From positions 247,393-311,392 of the forward strand of contig NZ_VIKR01000007.1 of assembly GCF_007004765.1 (NCBI RefSeq): DNA of 64,000 nt, written 5' to 3'. Position 1 is the first letter of the stretch; every line of letters starts with the position of its first letter. A model generated the notes under the pieces. That model worked only from the letters and a program-made list of their open reading frames with translations, was not told the origin of the DNA and searched no databases. This stretch comes from Aliikangiella marina (GTDB lineage Bacteria > Pseudomonadota > Gammaproteobacteria > Enterobacterales > Kangiellaceae). The translations under genes were made by a program, and so were the position numbers. Below are positions 55,916 through 64,000 of this stretch, in pieces.

Positions 55916-56278
55916 GTGAAAAGTGTAATAAAAACAGAGGCTAACGGCCGGAAAAAAGTTTTCAATGCGTGTACAGAACCCTGCTCGATTGAGAAAGGAA
56001 TGCGCTTAATTGGCGGTAAATGGAAAGGATCGATTATCTATCACTTGAAAGATGAGCCGGTAAGATTTAATGACTTAACCCGAATGTTAGGCGGTGCGAG
56101 TAAAAAAATGGTCGACCAGCGGCTAAAGGAACTCGAAGGGCAAGGGATGGTGATTCGTAAAGTGATCAATGATCGCCCGGTGGCGGTAACTTATGAATTA
56201 ACCGAATTTGGTCGCAGCGCTTTGAAAATTCTAGAAGACCTGCGGGTTTGGTCGGAGAAGTATGATATTCAGTGTTAA
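55916..56278 (+). CDS. HxlR family transcriptional regulator
   Basis: A 120-residue winged-helix protein with CSIEKGMRLIGGKWKGSIIYHL and the recognition segment LGGASKKMVDQRLKELEGQGM, ending RVWSEKY. Two N-terminal Cys (ACTEPCS) match the redox-sensing Cys of QorR/YodB-type members. The start is GTG. The divergent mdaB and peroxiredoxin genes are its likely targets. Confidence 0.92.
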   Translation: MKSVIKTEANGRKKVFNACTEPCSIEKGMRLIGGKWKGSIIYHLKDEPVRFNDLTRMLGGASKKMVDQRLKELEGQGMVIRKVINDRPVAVTYELTEFGRSALKILEDLRVWSEKYDIQC

Positions 56279-56303
56279 GAAGCAATTAAAAACAACAGTC
56301 ATT

Positions 56304-56357
56304 TGGGGTTAGGTTTTGTCGATCACGGTTCAGGCTAAGTATTTTATTCTGACCCCA
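56304..56357. repeat. Degenerate REP-like palindromic element (copy 4)
   Basis: TGGGGTTAG (56304-56312) and CTGACCCCA (56349-56357) are complementary ends resembling those of the three REP-like copies further on. The interior does not match well, so this copy is uncertain. Confidence 0.4.
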
Positions 56358-56386
56358 CCATTTTCTTTTTCCCGTTCGTTATTTCG

Positions 56387-56818
56387 ATGATAATTATTAA
56401 AATATTGAAAGTAACCGGTGGAACGATAGCGATAGGTGCCCTGAGTATTATGGCTTTTGTGTTCGTATTTAATTTTTTGTTCTTCGGAAACTGTTCATAT
56501 CAAAAGCAACTTAGCACTTATAAGAATCTTTCTGATAAAAGGTTACGTGTTTTATACCTGCAGATGTCAAAAGTATTCAAAGAGAGCAATAGTTATTCAA
56601 TTAGCAAAGAAGAAGCAGACAAAAGCTACCCTGAATTAGTAGGTTTTGATTTTAAATCGATAAACGTCACTTATCAATCAGTGTTAATCGGCGGTTGTTT
56701 TGATGATAAATTAGTTATGCGTTTCGGCGGTTTAGCTAAGTCTAAAGAAAAAATTGAAAGCATTACCATTAGCTGGGGAGAGAATCCTTTGCAGACTGAA
56801 CAATTATGGTCAAAATGA
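56387..56818 (+). CDS. Small membrane-anchored protein of unknown function
   Basis: A 143-residue protein with an N-terminal membrane helix (about 10-31) followed by an exposed domain with two Cys (GNCSYQ and GGCFDD). No family is recognised. Its stop overlaps the ATG of the next gene (ATGA), so the two are coupled and possibly made together at the envelope. The start lacks a clear ribosome site. Confidence 0.65.
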   Translation: MIIIKILKVTGGTIAIGALSIMAFVFVFNFLFFGNCSYQKQLSTYKNLSDKRLRVLYLQMSKVFKESNSYSISKEEADKSYPELVGFDFKSINVTYQSVLIGGCFDDKLVMRFGGLAKSKEKIESITISWGENPLQTEQLWSK

Positions 56819-57291
56819 AATATATGCGTTATTTTAAACTAATTATTTTGTTGTTAATTTTGGCTGCGTGTGACAATACAGAGGTCATATCCAAACGAAT
56901 TAGGTTTCAAGATTGCAGTGCGCTTCATACTGAAAGGATGGAAGCAAAGGAAGTTCAATTGGGTGGAGAGTTTGATGAATGGTTAAACAGTTTCTACCAA
57001 ATGCCTTTGTTCGATTCAACCACAGGTTACTACTATATGGTCGAAACTTTAAGGGACATGTCCGGCCCTTACAATGTAACTATAAGTTGTTTGGAAGAAA
57101 ATGCATTACATTTTTCTATATCTACAGAAACTGGTGAAATTAAAGGGTTTTATAGAATAGTTGGCGAAAAATATAGGTCTGGACCTTTTTCGGATAAGAT
57201 TATTAAGGCTATTATAGTGGCTAACCCAAATAGTGGATTACTGAAAAAAGCACCGACTAGAGATAATAACAAAAAAGATGATGATGCTTAA
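56815..57291 (+). CDS. Small lipoprotein of unknown function
   Basis: A 158-residue lipoprotein (lipobox ILAAC near residue 20). Two Cys remain in the mature part (DCSALH and SCLEEN). The segment KGFYRIVGEKYRSGPF followed by IVANPNS aligns with KGFYKLQNGVYFSGPF and IQADPLD of the protein at 59899, so they are paralogues. I use the ATG at 56815, which overlaps the upstream stop; ATGs at 56806 and 56824 are alternatives. The basic, Asp-rich tail is odd for a lipoprotein. Confidence 0.68.
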   Translation: MKYMRYFKLIILLLILAACDNTEVISKRIRFQDCSALHTERMEAKEVQLGGEFDEWLNSFYQMPLFDSTTGYYYMVETLRDMSGPYNVTISCLEENALHFSISTETGEIKGFYRIVGEKYRSGPFSDKIIKAIIVANPNSGLLKKAPTRDNNKKDDDA

Positions 57292-57340
57292 GTCAGAGTG
57301 TCGATAAATATACGTATTAGGTTATTAGTTCGTAGCTTGA

Positions 57341-57423
57341 AATTAGGGTCAGAGTCAAATTAACCTAGAGTCTATATATTTAGCATGAATAAGCGCTAAG
57401 AGACTAATTTGACTCTGACCTTG
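57341..57423. repeat. REP-like palindromic element (copy 1)
   Basis: Perfect 16-bp inverted arms GGTCAGAGTCAAATTA (57347-57362) and TAATTTGACTCTGACC (57405-57420) enclose an interior with a second stem TTAGC/GCTAA. It aligns along most of its length with the copy at 59767. Elements with this GGGTCAGAGTCAAATT edge typically accompany RAYT transposases, and one lies at the window end. Confidence 0.85.
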
Positions 57424-57437
57424 TTTTACCGGATTAT

Positions 57438-59207
57438 CTACTGATCACATGCTCTAGGATTTTTAGTGGGATCAGTATCGTCACTATCAAGGTTGTTAGT
57501 GACCCAGCTCTGGCCATCAACCATTCCACGCCCAGGACACATCATTTTTGTGTTAGCAGGGTTGCCGTATAAATCTCCATCTGCGTCAAGATAATAAGTG
57601 ACTAACAAGCCTTCATCTACCTGACCATCGCAGTTATTGTCGATATTATCACAAGCTTCAACTGAAGTTGGATTGATATTAGCTCTTGAGTCATCACAAT
57701 CACGACCAGCGATAATGTTTCCGGCTTCATCGCGGTTAAATGCCCAGCTGGCATGAAATCCATCGCCGTCACTATCCGCAAAACCGAAAGTACTTGGATC
57801 GCAATCTTCATCATGGCCTTCACGGTCTGCTACTTCTACGTTTCCAGGGAAGCGGTTAGGATCGCTATCGTCGCAATCATCACCACCCTGGGTCACGTCA
57901 ATACTGCCATCACCATCAGCATCGCGCGCTTCAAAAACTGTAATGCCAGTACTCAGCGTTTGATTATTAAGATCGGGTGATTCTAGCTCTATCCTTATTT
58001 TATCTCTGTTGAGTTGCATTAGTCGTGAGTTCTCGGCGCTAGCCTCGTATCTAAATCTGTAGTCATCTGCTCGATATGTTGCGGTAGTCGTGATGACAAG
58101 TTGAGTGGACCCATCGAGAATTCTTAATTTGCCGCCAATTCTTGAAGGTAAATCTTTACCGGTTATGTGTAGGGCTAACCGATTATCAATAGCCAGCAAA
58201 TGAGCCGTAAATTGATTAACCTTACTTTGTAGTTTGCCAGGTGCTGATCTGACATTGATAAAATTACTTAGGTAGTTTTGATTGGCCGTATCGACTATCG
58301 CGACGCGAAAGTTTCCTTCTAGGGTTGAGAACGGACTGTTAAAGCGGCTCTGATTAATGTCAGCAATGAGGTTTTTACCCCCCCAAGAAGATATTGGTAG
58401 ATCAACAGAGCGTTCATTGGCAGGTAAAATCTGAGTGAGTCTAAGTTTGTAAGAGTCTTTACGTGAAGGTAGCGGTTTATTAGCCTTTACATTGATCAGA
58501 TACTTATCTTGCGCTGCTTTTTGTGAAGCGCTGGCGAGTTGCGCTTTTATCGGTAAAAGAGGCCTGTTAATTCTGTTATCTCTGAGTTGAGGACTTGTGC
58601 GACTAGTAGCATTGTTATTAGGCGTTGCAGGAGGCGATAGTGAAGCGATGGCATCAATATCTGCGCCGGGCGTTCTACCATCACATCGAACTCCCATATC
58701 GGTTAACTTAAGATAACGGAATCTTTCCGCTGGATCGACCTTACCGGAAAAATCCAGGTTTTTGATTTTTCCTTTCACCTGGCCGACTTCAACCCAGTCA
58801 TTTCCATCAGTAGAGAGCTCAACTAAAGTTTGTTCGGCGACTGGACCAATCTCATAAATTGCTAAATCTTTTCCGGGGCCATCCCACAAAACGTTATCGG
58901 TGAACTTTACGATCAGCTCGCCATTGCAGCCCATCGATAAAAAGCCAGATCTTTTTTTCTTATTATAATCTGGAGCACCTATAACGTTTTTAGGATCAGC
59001 GAATTCAGGTGCAGAGGCAGGCTTGCCATTGTTAAATCGTACTACTGCGTCTGCATAAGCATTCTTCCCTTGTGGTAATGCTTGTAGTTTTATATTTTTT
59101 GTGGAAATCGTCTTGTTGAGTTTGTTATTGATTTGGGATTGGGCATTGGCATCTTTCGCAGAAGTTAATAAGCATGCTAGAGTGCTGATAATAATTAGAA
59201 CGCGCAT
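57438..59207 (-). CDS. Exported protein with MopE-type putative metal-binding repeats
   Basis: A 589-residue protein with a signal peptide (cleavage near ANA-QS). The middle contains a discoidin-like or beta-sandwich domain with GAPDYNKKKRSGFLSMGCNG and ELSTDGNDWVEVG. The C-terminal 150 residues hold MopE-type repeats such as DADGDGSIDV, GGDDCDDSDPNRFPG, GRDCDDSRANINP, EACDNIDNNCDGQVDEG and YLDADGDLYGNP, Asp-rich loops that bind calcium or similar ions. Copper has been reported for MopE itself. It is probably secreted or surface-attached; no sorting tail is seen. Confidence 0.85.
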   Translation of the reverse strand: MRVLIIISTLACLLTSAKDANAQSQINNKLNKTISTKNIKLQALPQGKNAYADAVVRFNNGKPASAPEFADPKNVIGAPDYNKKKRSGFLSMGCNGELIVKFTDNVLWDGPGKDLAIYEIGPVAEQTLVELSTDGNDWVEVGQVKGKIKNLDFSGKVDPAERFRYLKLTDMGVRCDGRTPGADIDAIASLSPPATPNNNATSRTSPQLRDNRINRPLLPIKAQLASASQKAAQDKYLINVKANKPLPSRKDSYKLRLTQILPANERSVDLPISSWGGKNLIADINQSRFNSPFSTLEGNFRVAIVDTANQNYLSNFINVRSAPGKLQSKVNQFTAHLLAIDNRLALHITGKDLPSRIGGKLRILDGSTQLVITTTATYRADDYRFRYEASAENSRLMQLNRDKIRIELESPDLNNQTLSTGITVFEARDADGDGSIDVTQGGDDCDDSDPNRFPGNVEVADREGHDEDCDPSTFGFADSDGDGFHASWAFNRDEAGNIIAGRDCDDSRANINPTSVEACDNIDNNCDGQVDEGLLVTYYLDADGDLYGNPANTKMMCPGRGMVDGQSWVTNNLDSDDTDPTKNPRACDQ

Positions 59208-59342
59208 ATAATATTTTACTCGCTAGAACCATTAAAATTACTGAATAATACTACTCTTAATTTACTTCATTGTTCAATAGCGGTTTATGAGAAGCGTCAT
59301 TATAATGAAAGACTACGATCACGTTATTTTAATGCGTATGAA

Positions 59343-59410
59343 TTTAGGGTCAGAGTCAAATTATTTTGAGTGTGATGTGTGTGATAAAATCAACGAGATT
59401 TTGACCCTGG
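59343..59410. repeat. REP-like palindromic element (copy 2, one arm decayed)
   Basis: The left arm GGTCAGAGTCAAATTA (59348-59363) is identical to that of copy 1. The right arm GATTTTGACCCTGG is degenerate. The element lies between the MopE-like gene and the zinc-ribbon membrane protein gene. Confidence 0.7.
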
Positions 59411-59439
59411 TTTGCTAACCCTGAATTAAAGGAATACCA

Positions 59440-59772
59440 ATGAAATGCCCTATCTGTAATGAAGAGTTTGGCTATTTGCGCTTGGAGCGATTAACGAAGT
59501 TTGAATCATATTCAGAATTTTATTGTCCGAATTGCGATGGCTTATTAAATAACATTCCAGTCCTTAAAATAAATCGAAGAGTGAACACTTATATATACGG
59601 TGGGCTTTTTGTACTAATTACTTATTTGGCGTTAGAGTATTTTCTTGCGCTAGATAGCAGTGCAATGACTTGGACTGCAATAGCAATTATTGTTACCTGC
59701 TTGCTGCTTGGTTATAAAGAGATAGGTAAGTATGATTCTGAATTTTATCAACGAGCAGAGACTAGAAATTAG
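59440..59772 (+). CDS. Small zinc-ribbon membrane protein
   Basis: A 110-residue protein beginning MKCPICNEEFGYL with a partner YCPNCDG, a zinc ribbon, followed by two membrane helices (about 50-68 and 75-93). No named family. AAGGA precedes the ATG. The stop codon is the first part of REP-like copy 3, so the element may have inserted at the gene end. Confidence 0.68.
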   Translation: MKCPICNEEFGYLRLERLTKFESYSEFYCPNCDGLLNNIPVLKINRRVNTYIYGGLFVLITYLALEYFLALDSSAMTWTAIAIIVTCLLLGYKEIGKYDSEFYQRAETRN

Positions 59773-59853
59773 GGTTAGATTCAGATTATTCTACAGTCAA
59801 TTTATTTTTAGCTTAAAAAGCGCTATGAGATTAATTTGACTCTGACCCTAATT
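59767..59853. repeat. REP-like palindromic element (copy 3)
   Basis: Outer arms AATTAGGGTTAG and CTGACCCTAATT pair with one mismatch. Its right half, including AAGCGCTA and TAATTTGACTCTGACC (59832-59847), is nearly the same as copy 1. It starts within the stop codon of the upstream gene. Confidence 0.82.
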
Positions 59854-59898
59854 TACTCGAATGTGTATAAGGGTGGCTTTAGTGTATGAGATTATCAT

Positions 59899-60315
59899 AT
59901 GAACAAAATTAATTCGTACCTAACATTAGCTATACTAGCTTTCAGTTCAGCCTCTTTTGCTAGCGATGACAATTGTGCTGAGTTCAGTACTAAAAGAGTC
60001 GGAGCTGATATTGTTAAGCAGAAAAGTACTTTTGACGAGATTTTTGATTTTAACAAGTTTCCCAGGATTGAGTTAGGTACTAATATCGAGCAATTAGAAA
60101 GGATATTGAAAAAAGTGGATTTCGGTTTCGGAAAAATAAAAATTAATTGTAGCGATAATAACTTTGTGTATTTTACAATCATAACTGAAAGTAAGAGCTC
60201 GTTTTGGAGTGATTTAAAAGGTTTTTACAAATTGCAGAATGGAGTTTATTTTTCAGGGCCTTTTACACGAGATGAAATTACCGTTGTAATTCAAGCAGAT
60301 CCTTTAGATAGATAG
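59899..60315 (+). CDS. Small exported protein, paralogue of the lipoprotein at 56.8 kb
   Basis: A 138-residue protein with a signal peptide (cleavage near SFA-SD) and Cys residues in DNCAEF and INCSDN. The second half, GKIKINCSDNNFVYFTI to SGPFTRDEITVVIQADP, aligns with the lipoprotein at 56815. It is secreted to the periplasm without a lipid anchor. No family is recognised. It lies just downstream of REP-like copy 3. Confidence 0.7.
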   Translation: MNKINSYLTLAILAFSSASFASDDNCAEFSTKRVGADIVKQKSTFDEIFDFNKFPRIELGTNIEQLERILKKVDFGFGKIKINCSDNNFVYFTIITESKSSFWSDLKGFYKLQNGVYFSGPFTRDEITVVIQADPLDR

Positions 60316-60450
60316 TCGAGAGTTCGAAATCATCACTTTGCCGACACTCACAACCAAATATTTTATTAAAAGTCCTTAAAAAGCGGACGCTGAAGTAAAC
60401 AGTGATGTGACTTAGGTATAAGAATGTAAAGGTTCTAAGGATATGTAGAG

Positions 60451-61092
60451 TTGATTGAGATAGATGAAAGTGTATGGAAACAGCTTCCGGAAAATGATAG
60501 TGGGCTCGTCGAGTTTCACGACGGAAACGGTGTAAAACTAGTTATCCACCAAATTGGAGTGGATGCTGAGCTTAGAGAGAGGCTTTCTGATGTAAATAAA
60601 GTTCGTGAGTATTACAGAGCTAACTTTACTGAACAGGGTATGGGGCTTGTTGAATGCATAAGTACGACTATTGATGATATTCCTTCTGCTAAAGCTATCG
60701 GTAAGAAAATCGAACAAGGTCAGCCTGGACTATATGTTGGAACAATAGCTGTACCACTAGAAGACCAGTCTTTCGTTTTCTCATTATTTTCTCAAGAGAT
60801 AGGTGTAACAGGAATTCGTGATACAGCGATTCTAACTAAACTTATGTCAGAAGGTAAACAATTTGAAACTGAAGAATCTACTGGAAAAATGATTGGGTGG
60901 GCTCAAGATCCATACTTTCCTGAGCACGATGGTCCGTGCTTAAGAAACCTCTCTGAGGATGAGGAATACGATGAACTATTTCCAGACCATCCACTGTCGA
61001 AAATCAGATTGCAGCTTTTAAACCTTGAGAAAAGCATTAAGATAAACCTATCTGGTAGAGATAAAAAGAAAACATGGTGGAATTTTTGGTGA
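60451..61092 (+). CDS. Cytosolic protein of unknown function
   Basis: A 213-residue protein without signal or membrane segments; start TTG with weak ribosome site. It is Glu/Asp-rich, with EDEEYDELFPDHPLSKIR and a C-terminal KKKTWWNFW tail. The style resembles small immunity or accessory proteins, but no family can be named and no toxin gene is adjacent. It lies in the orphan-gene tract after the REP-like elements. Confidence 0.6.
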   Translation: MIEIDESVWKQLPENDSGLVEFHDGNGVKLVIHQIGVDAELRERLSDVNKVREYYRANFTEQGMGLVECISTTIDDIPSAKAIGKKIEQGQPGLYVGTIAVPLEDQSFVFSLFSQEIGVTGIRDTAILTKLMSEGKQFETEESTGKMIGWAQDPYFPEHDGPCLRNLSEDEEYDELFPDHPLSKIRLQLLNLEKSIKINLSGRDKKKTWWNFW

Positions 61093-61284
61093 GAACGATT
61101 TCAACTAACACTTAAATTGTAAAGTAAAATAGTGCTGTCTCAGTGGCTCTTAGCATTACCTAGCCACCGATCATAGAGAAATCGCCTCATTAAATGCACT
61201 ATCAGAAGTTGGTATTAATAAATAAAAACATCCTTCAATTGTCGGCTCAAAGAGGCCAAACTTAACTATAAAGTAATTGATATC

Positions 61285-61803
61285 ATGAAAATTATTTTCG
61301 TATTACTATTATTTCCATTTTCAGTTCTAGCTGAATGTCCAAGCTGGCCAAAGGCTATAGCTGATATGCAAGTTTCTGCATGCAAAGTAGTAGACGTTAC
61401 AAAATGGGATGGAGTAAAAGAAAGCAGGCTCTTGTTAGCTGTTTCAATTAAGGATCTATATTTATTTAGTGCGAATGAGCCTCTAAATACTAATTATAAA
61501 AATAATCTCTTTAAAAAAGGGCAGGAGTTTAGGGTTCTTATGGATCAAGCTCCAAATGAGAACTGCGGCCTGATGAAACATCGACAGTCTAGTGTTAAAT
61601 TTTACAAAGCAATTTTAACTAAGTCATGCTGCGATACTGGTGGTGGATATTCTTGTTTATATGATGAAGTATTTGGAACACCTATACCAGGTACTTGGTT
61701 TGACGATGACGAACCTACTGAACTCAACGAGAAAGATGACTGGGATTTTAAGGGACATAACAAGAATATAGCTGTTGATGCTACAAACACACAGGAAAGT
61801 TAG
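61285..61803 (+). CDS. Exported Cys-containing protein of unknown function
   Basis: A 172-residue protein with a signal peptide (cleavage near VLA-EC). Cys residues in AECPSW, SACKVV, ENCGLM and the pair SCCDTGGGYSC suggest disulfides. The C-terminal third is acidic (FDDDEPTELNEKDDWDF). No family is recognised. It is flanked by unrelated orphan genes. Confidence 0.65.
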   Translation: MKIIFVLLLFPFSVLAECPSWPKAIADMQVSACKVVDVTKWDGVKESRLLLAVSIKDLYLFSANEPLNTNYKNNLFKKGQEFRVLMDQAPNENCGLMKHRQSSVKFYKAILTKSCCDTGGGYSCLYDEVFGTPIPGTWFDDDEPTELNEKDDWDFKGHNKNIAVDATNTQES

Positions 61804-61882
61804 ACTCTAAACATCACAAAAAAGCCACTCATAATTTGTTATAATACCAACCCATAATTAAAAGCGGTCATTGATAATAAAT

Positions 61883-62485
61883 ATGAGTAACTTACCCAGT
61901 AAAATATACCTAATTGACGCAAATATTGAACTTATATCTGCTTGGAAAGAAGCATTTTTGGAGTGGTCTGAAGTTGAGGTTTTCCACGGTGATTTCTTTT
62001 CATTTCCAACAGATGCTATGGTTAGTCCTGCCAATAGTTTCGGCTATATGGACGGCGGTTTAGATTTAGCCATTAGATATGAACTTGGAGAAAAAATAGA
62101 AACAATTGTTCAGAATATGATTCTTGATAAACATTATGGTGAGTTACCAGTCGGTTTGGCGGAAATTGTCGAAACAGAACACGATGATTGGCCATTTTTA
62201 ATATGTGCTCCGACTATGCGAGTTCCAAAAAATATATCTAACACATTAAATGCTTATTTGGCCTTTAGAGCGATATTAACTTCGGTCATCAAGCATAACT
62301 TATCAAGCTCGTCTCGCAAGATTGACTCATTAGTCTGTCCTGGGCTCGGAACAGGTGTGGGAAGCTTGCCTCCGAAAAGGTGTGCTCAACAAATGAAAAT
62401 GGCTTATCATTACGCAACTCAAGAGCCTAGAATTTCAGGTTTTAATGAAGCTCATACAATGGAACTTCAACTTACTCAACTTTAA
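61883..62485 (+). CDS. Macro domain protein (ADP-ribose-binding)
   Basis: A 200-residue single macro domain. The nucleotide-binding parts are VEVFHGDFFSFPTDAMVSPANSFG with MDGGLDLAI, the LPVGLAEIV strand and CPGLGTGVGSLPP for the pyrophosphate loop. Such proteins bind or hydrolyse ADP-ribose derivatives and some serve as antitoxins or phage-defence parts. I use ATG 61883 and not the TTG at 61871. No ADP-ribosyltransferase is next to it. The next gene follows after 24 bp and may be co-transcribed. Confidence 0.88.
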   Translation: MSNLPSKIYLIDANIELISAWKEAFLEWSEVEVFHGDFFSFPTDAMVSPANSFGYMDGGLDLAIRYELGEKIETIVQNMILDKHYGELPVGLAEIVETEHDDWPFLICAPTMRVPKNISNTLNAYLAFRAILTSVIKHNLSSSSRKIDSLVCPGLGTGVGSLPPKRCAQQMKMAYHYATQEPRISGFNEAHTMELQLTQL

Positions 62486-62509
62486 TAGTTCGTTGCTTGG
62501 ATATTAATT

Positions 62510-62842
62510 ATGGCTGTAAACAAGAAGGGAAGCAGAAAAATAGTTGTCGATGAACATGAGTTCAGATGGAGAGCAACAGGAAATGATGGCTGGATAACCG
62601 TAGTTATATGGTCCTCTGAAAACAGTGATTGTAGAGTTGTCGGAACCACTAACTATCACCACGATTGGAAAAAGGTAGATGAAGAGCGTTGGTCCTCTAA
62701 TAGCCAAGCTATTGTTACTAATAGAGTAGTTCGAGAAGTAATTCTGCACGTTGGAACGAAAGAAATCCTGGAAGGACGTGGTCAGATAAATATAGGTGAA
62801 ATTGAGCAGGTTTTTGATTTTGATAATGCAGTTCGAAACTAG
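62510..62842 (+). CDS. Small cytosolic protein of unknown function
   Basis: A 110-residue basic and beta-rich protein with many Trp (FRWRATGNDGWITVVIWSS, HHDWKKVDEERW). No signal peptide. No named family. It follows the macro-domain gene by 24 bp and a hairpin ends the unit, so the two may form one operon. Confidence 0.65.
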   Translation: MAVNKKGSRKIVVDEHEFRWRATGNDGWITVVIWSSENSDCRVVGTTNYHHDWKKVDEERWSSNSQAIVTNRVVREVILHVGTKEILEGRGQINIGEIEQVFDFDNAVRN

Positions 62843-63169
62843 GCTTGGCTGGCGCAGTTCATCACAGAATGGACGCTCAATATATTGTTAACATAGTAAT
62901 AACGGCAAAAAGCAGCCGTTAGGATATAAATAATTGATTATTATTATTTTGGGTACTTTAGTTTAATAATTAAAGACAGTCACTATTAGGCAAAAGACTT
63001 ACACAAACTTGCGAATATTCCTTAGCGACAGTATCAAGGCGATTTAAATTAAACTACGCGAGTGAAAAACTTATTGGTTTAAAGCTTGACTTAGCGAACT
63101 GGTCGATTTTCAGGTAATCGATAACCTTCTCGTTTAAGAATAAATCCAAGGTTATGTTATCGTTGGTAC
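62843..63169. other. Intergenic region with two inverted repeats
   Basis: TAACGGC/GCCGTTA (62900-62906 and 62915-62921) forms a 7-bp stem with an 8-base loop, a probable end signal for the upstream gene. ATAACCTT (63121-63128) and AAGGTTAT (63148-63155) form a second inverted repeat just after the RAYT stop. The rest is AT-rich without a gene-like frame. Confidence 0.5.
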
Positions 63170-64000
63170 TCAGGTAGTGGAGAGGTACAAGCTCCGAATA
63201 CTCGAAACGCCTTTAACCCATTGTGATTTCAGTTTATCAGCAAACGATTGAATAAGATGAAGGGGCCCAACAGCGCGGTAGTAGTTACGACCATAATGAT
63301 TAACTTGATTGAGCCAATTATCTTGGTTGATATTGAGCCGTTGAAATATCGGCTTTAAGTGAGTGGGAATTGTGGCTTTATCCGGATGTTTGATTGATTG
63401 GCCGGTCCATTCAACCAGTTCAATATAGTCTTTTAGCGGCATTACCATGGTTCTTTGCCTGACCTTACCTGCAAGTGATTTTAATGCTTGGTTTAATGTT
63501 TCTTCAGTCATCGAGCTTACTCGTGATTGAATACTGGTATAGTCACTCTCTTCCAGTTTATCGGTTATCCCTGCTCTAATGGGGTTAAGGTCGACATAGG
63601 CCATACACGTCAAAGCAGCCGATTCGTCTAATAAGGCTTGAGAGGTAAACCGAGACTCCCAGAAGTGTCCTTTGACAAAGTCTTCTTGATTACTGCGTTT
63701 AGCAATAGGCTCATTTATACAGCGCATGAGCCATGAGATTGAGCCCAAGCGTTGTCGATACTCAGCTAACAGTGTTTCATCATTGGCTATAGCTTGTAGT
63801 TTGAGTTCTCGCTGGAGTTTAAATTGAGGGTTATCTAGTTTACCAGGAAATAGTTGTAGCCAGCGCTCTGCGACTTCTAAATCACTCCACTGACACGGTC
63901 CGAGAGGGTCAGAATAAATCACTAGATGATAATGGTTATGCATCACGGCATAACTGTAAACTTCGATAGAGAAGATAGTAGCGAGCTGTAATATTCGTTG
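63170..64000 (-). CDS. REP-associated tyrosine transposase (RAYT), 5' end outside window
   Basis: The frame is open to the last base of the window, so the start lies beyond it; a GTG at 63946 is internal. The upstream residues read FSIEVYSYAVMHNHYHLVI, which contains the HUH motif HNHYH of Y1 transposases. GHFWESRFTSQ and AYVDLNPIRAGIT, with the catalytic Tyr, are RAYT signatures. RAYTs cut and move short palindromic REP elements. Three or four REP-like copies lie at 56.3-59.9 kb, so this is likely their mobiliser. Confidence 0.92.
   Translation of the reverse strand, partial: QRILQLATIFSIEVYSYAVMHNHYHLVIYSDPLGPCQWSDLEVAERWLQLFPGKLDNPQFKLQRELKLQAIANDETLLAEYRQRLGSISWLMRCINEPIAKRSNQEDFVKGHFWESRFTSQALLDESAALTCMAYVDLNPIRAGITDKLEESDYTSIQSRVSSMTEETLNQALKSLAGKVRQRTMVMPLKDYIELVEWTGQSIKHPDKATIPTHLKPIFQRLNINQDNWLNQVNHYGRNYYRAVGPLHLIQSFADKLKSQWVKGVSSIRSLYLSTT

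Noticed and set aside
56304..64000. Prophage or integrated plasmid
   Set aside because: No integrase, phage structural genes, attachment repeats or tRNA target were seen; only REP-like elements and a RAYT gene.

Overview
The window reads as chromosomal DNA of a marine-type gammaproteobacterium with moderately low GC. It opens with the 3' end of recF followed by gyrB, the usual order beside the chromosomal origin, and GyrB carries the insert typical of Gram-negative gyrases. Gene content (Zur/ZrgA-type zinc genes, secreted M1 and tricorn-type peptidases, a GH16 enzyme with a GlyGly-CTERM-like tail, many TetR/HxlR/AraC/LysR regulators with divergent oxidoreductases) fits Kangiellaceae/Alteromonadales-like bacteria. 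The family assignment is inference. No prophage, CRISPR array, rRNA or tRNA gene was seen.

Layout. 0-3.2 kb: recF (3' end, containing a perfect parS-like palindrome) and gyrB with a terminator. 3.3-10.5 kb: a leftward operon for a MacB-type export system (membrane fusion protein, ATPase, duplicated permease) followed by its own NtrC-type response regulator and histidine kinase. Upstream lies a near-consensus sigma-54 promoter and an 11-bp inverted repeat at enhancer distance, suggesting an autoregulated envelope-stress or export circuit. 10.8-25 kb: a zinc-limitation island. It holds an M1 peptidase and partner, a COG0523 GTPase, DUF1826, a His-rich ZrgA-like protein, a MerC-like protein, an amidohydrolase, a DUF3299 lipoprotein, an ABC ATPase and permease, a tricorn-like peptidase and Zur itself. 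Three closely matching Zur-type boxes and one partial box lie in front of the relevant transcription units. An array of eight 9-bp repeats sits between one box and the GTPase gene.

25-36 kb: small secreted proteins, a CDGSH-GOGAT fusion, a GFA protein, a TetR-controlled RND efflux pair with palindromic operators, a short MBOAT-like protein, and an SDR/HxlR divergent pair. 37-46.5 kb: a BlaI repressor with twin operators next to a fused M56-M23 metallopeptidase (a possible cell-wall sensor), an SDR/TetR pair with twin operators, an AraC/GyrI regulator, a CsaA-like protein and a large BNR-repeat secreted protein. 46.7-55.9 kb: a three-domain flavin/Fe-S oxidoreductase with a DsrE protein and divergent LysR, a GH16 glucanase, a retropepsin-like PDZ protease, an HD protein, and a peroxiredoxin/quinone-reductase pair with divergent HxlR.

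56.3-64 kb is accessory DNA: short orphan genes (several secreted, two of them paralogous), a MopE-type metal-binding-repeat protein, a macro-domain protein, and dispersed ~70-85 bp palindromic REP-like elements. A RAYT-type transposase (cut by the window end) is the probable mobiliser of these elements.
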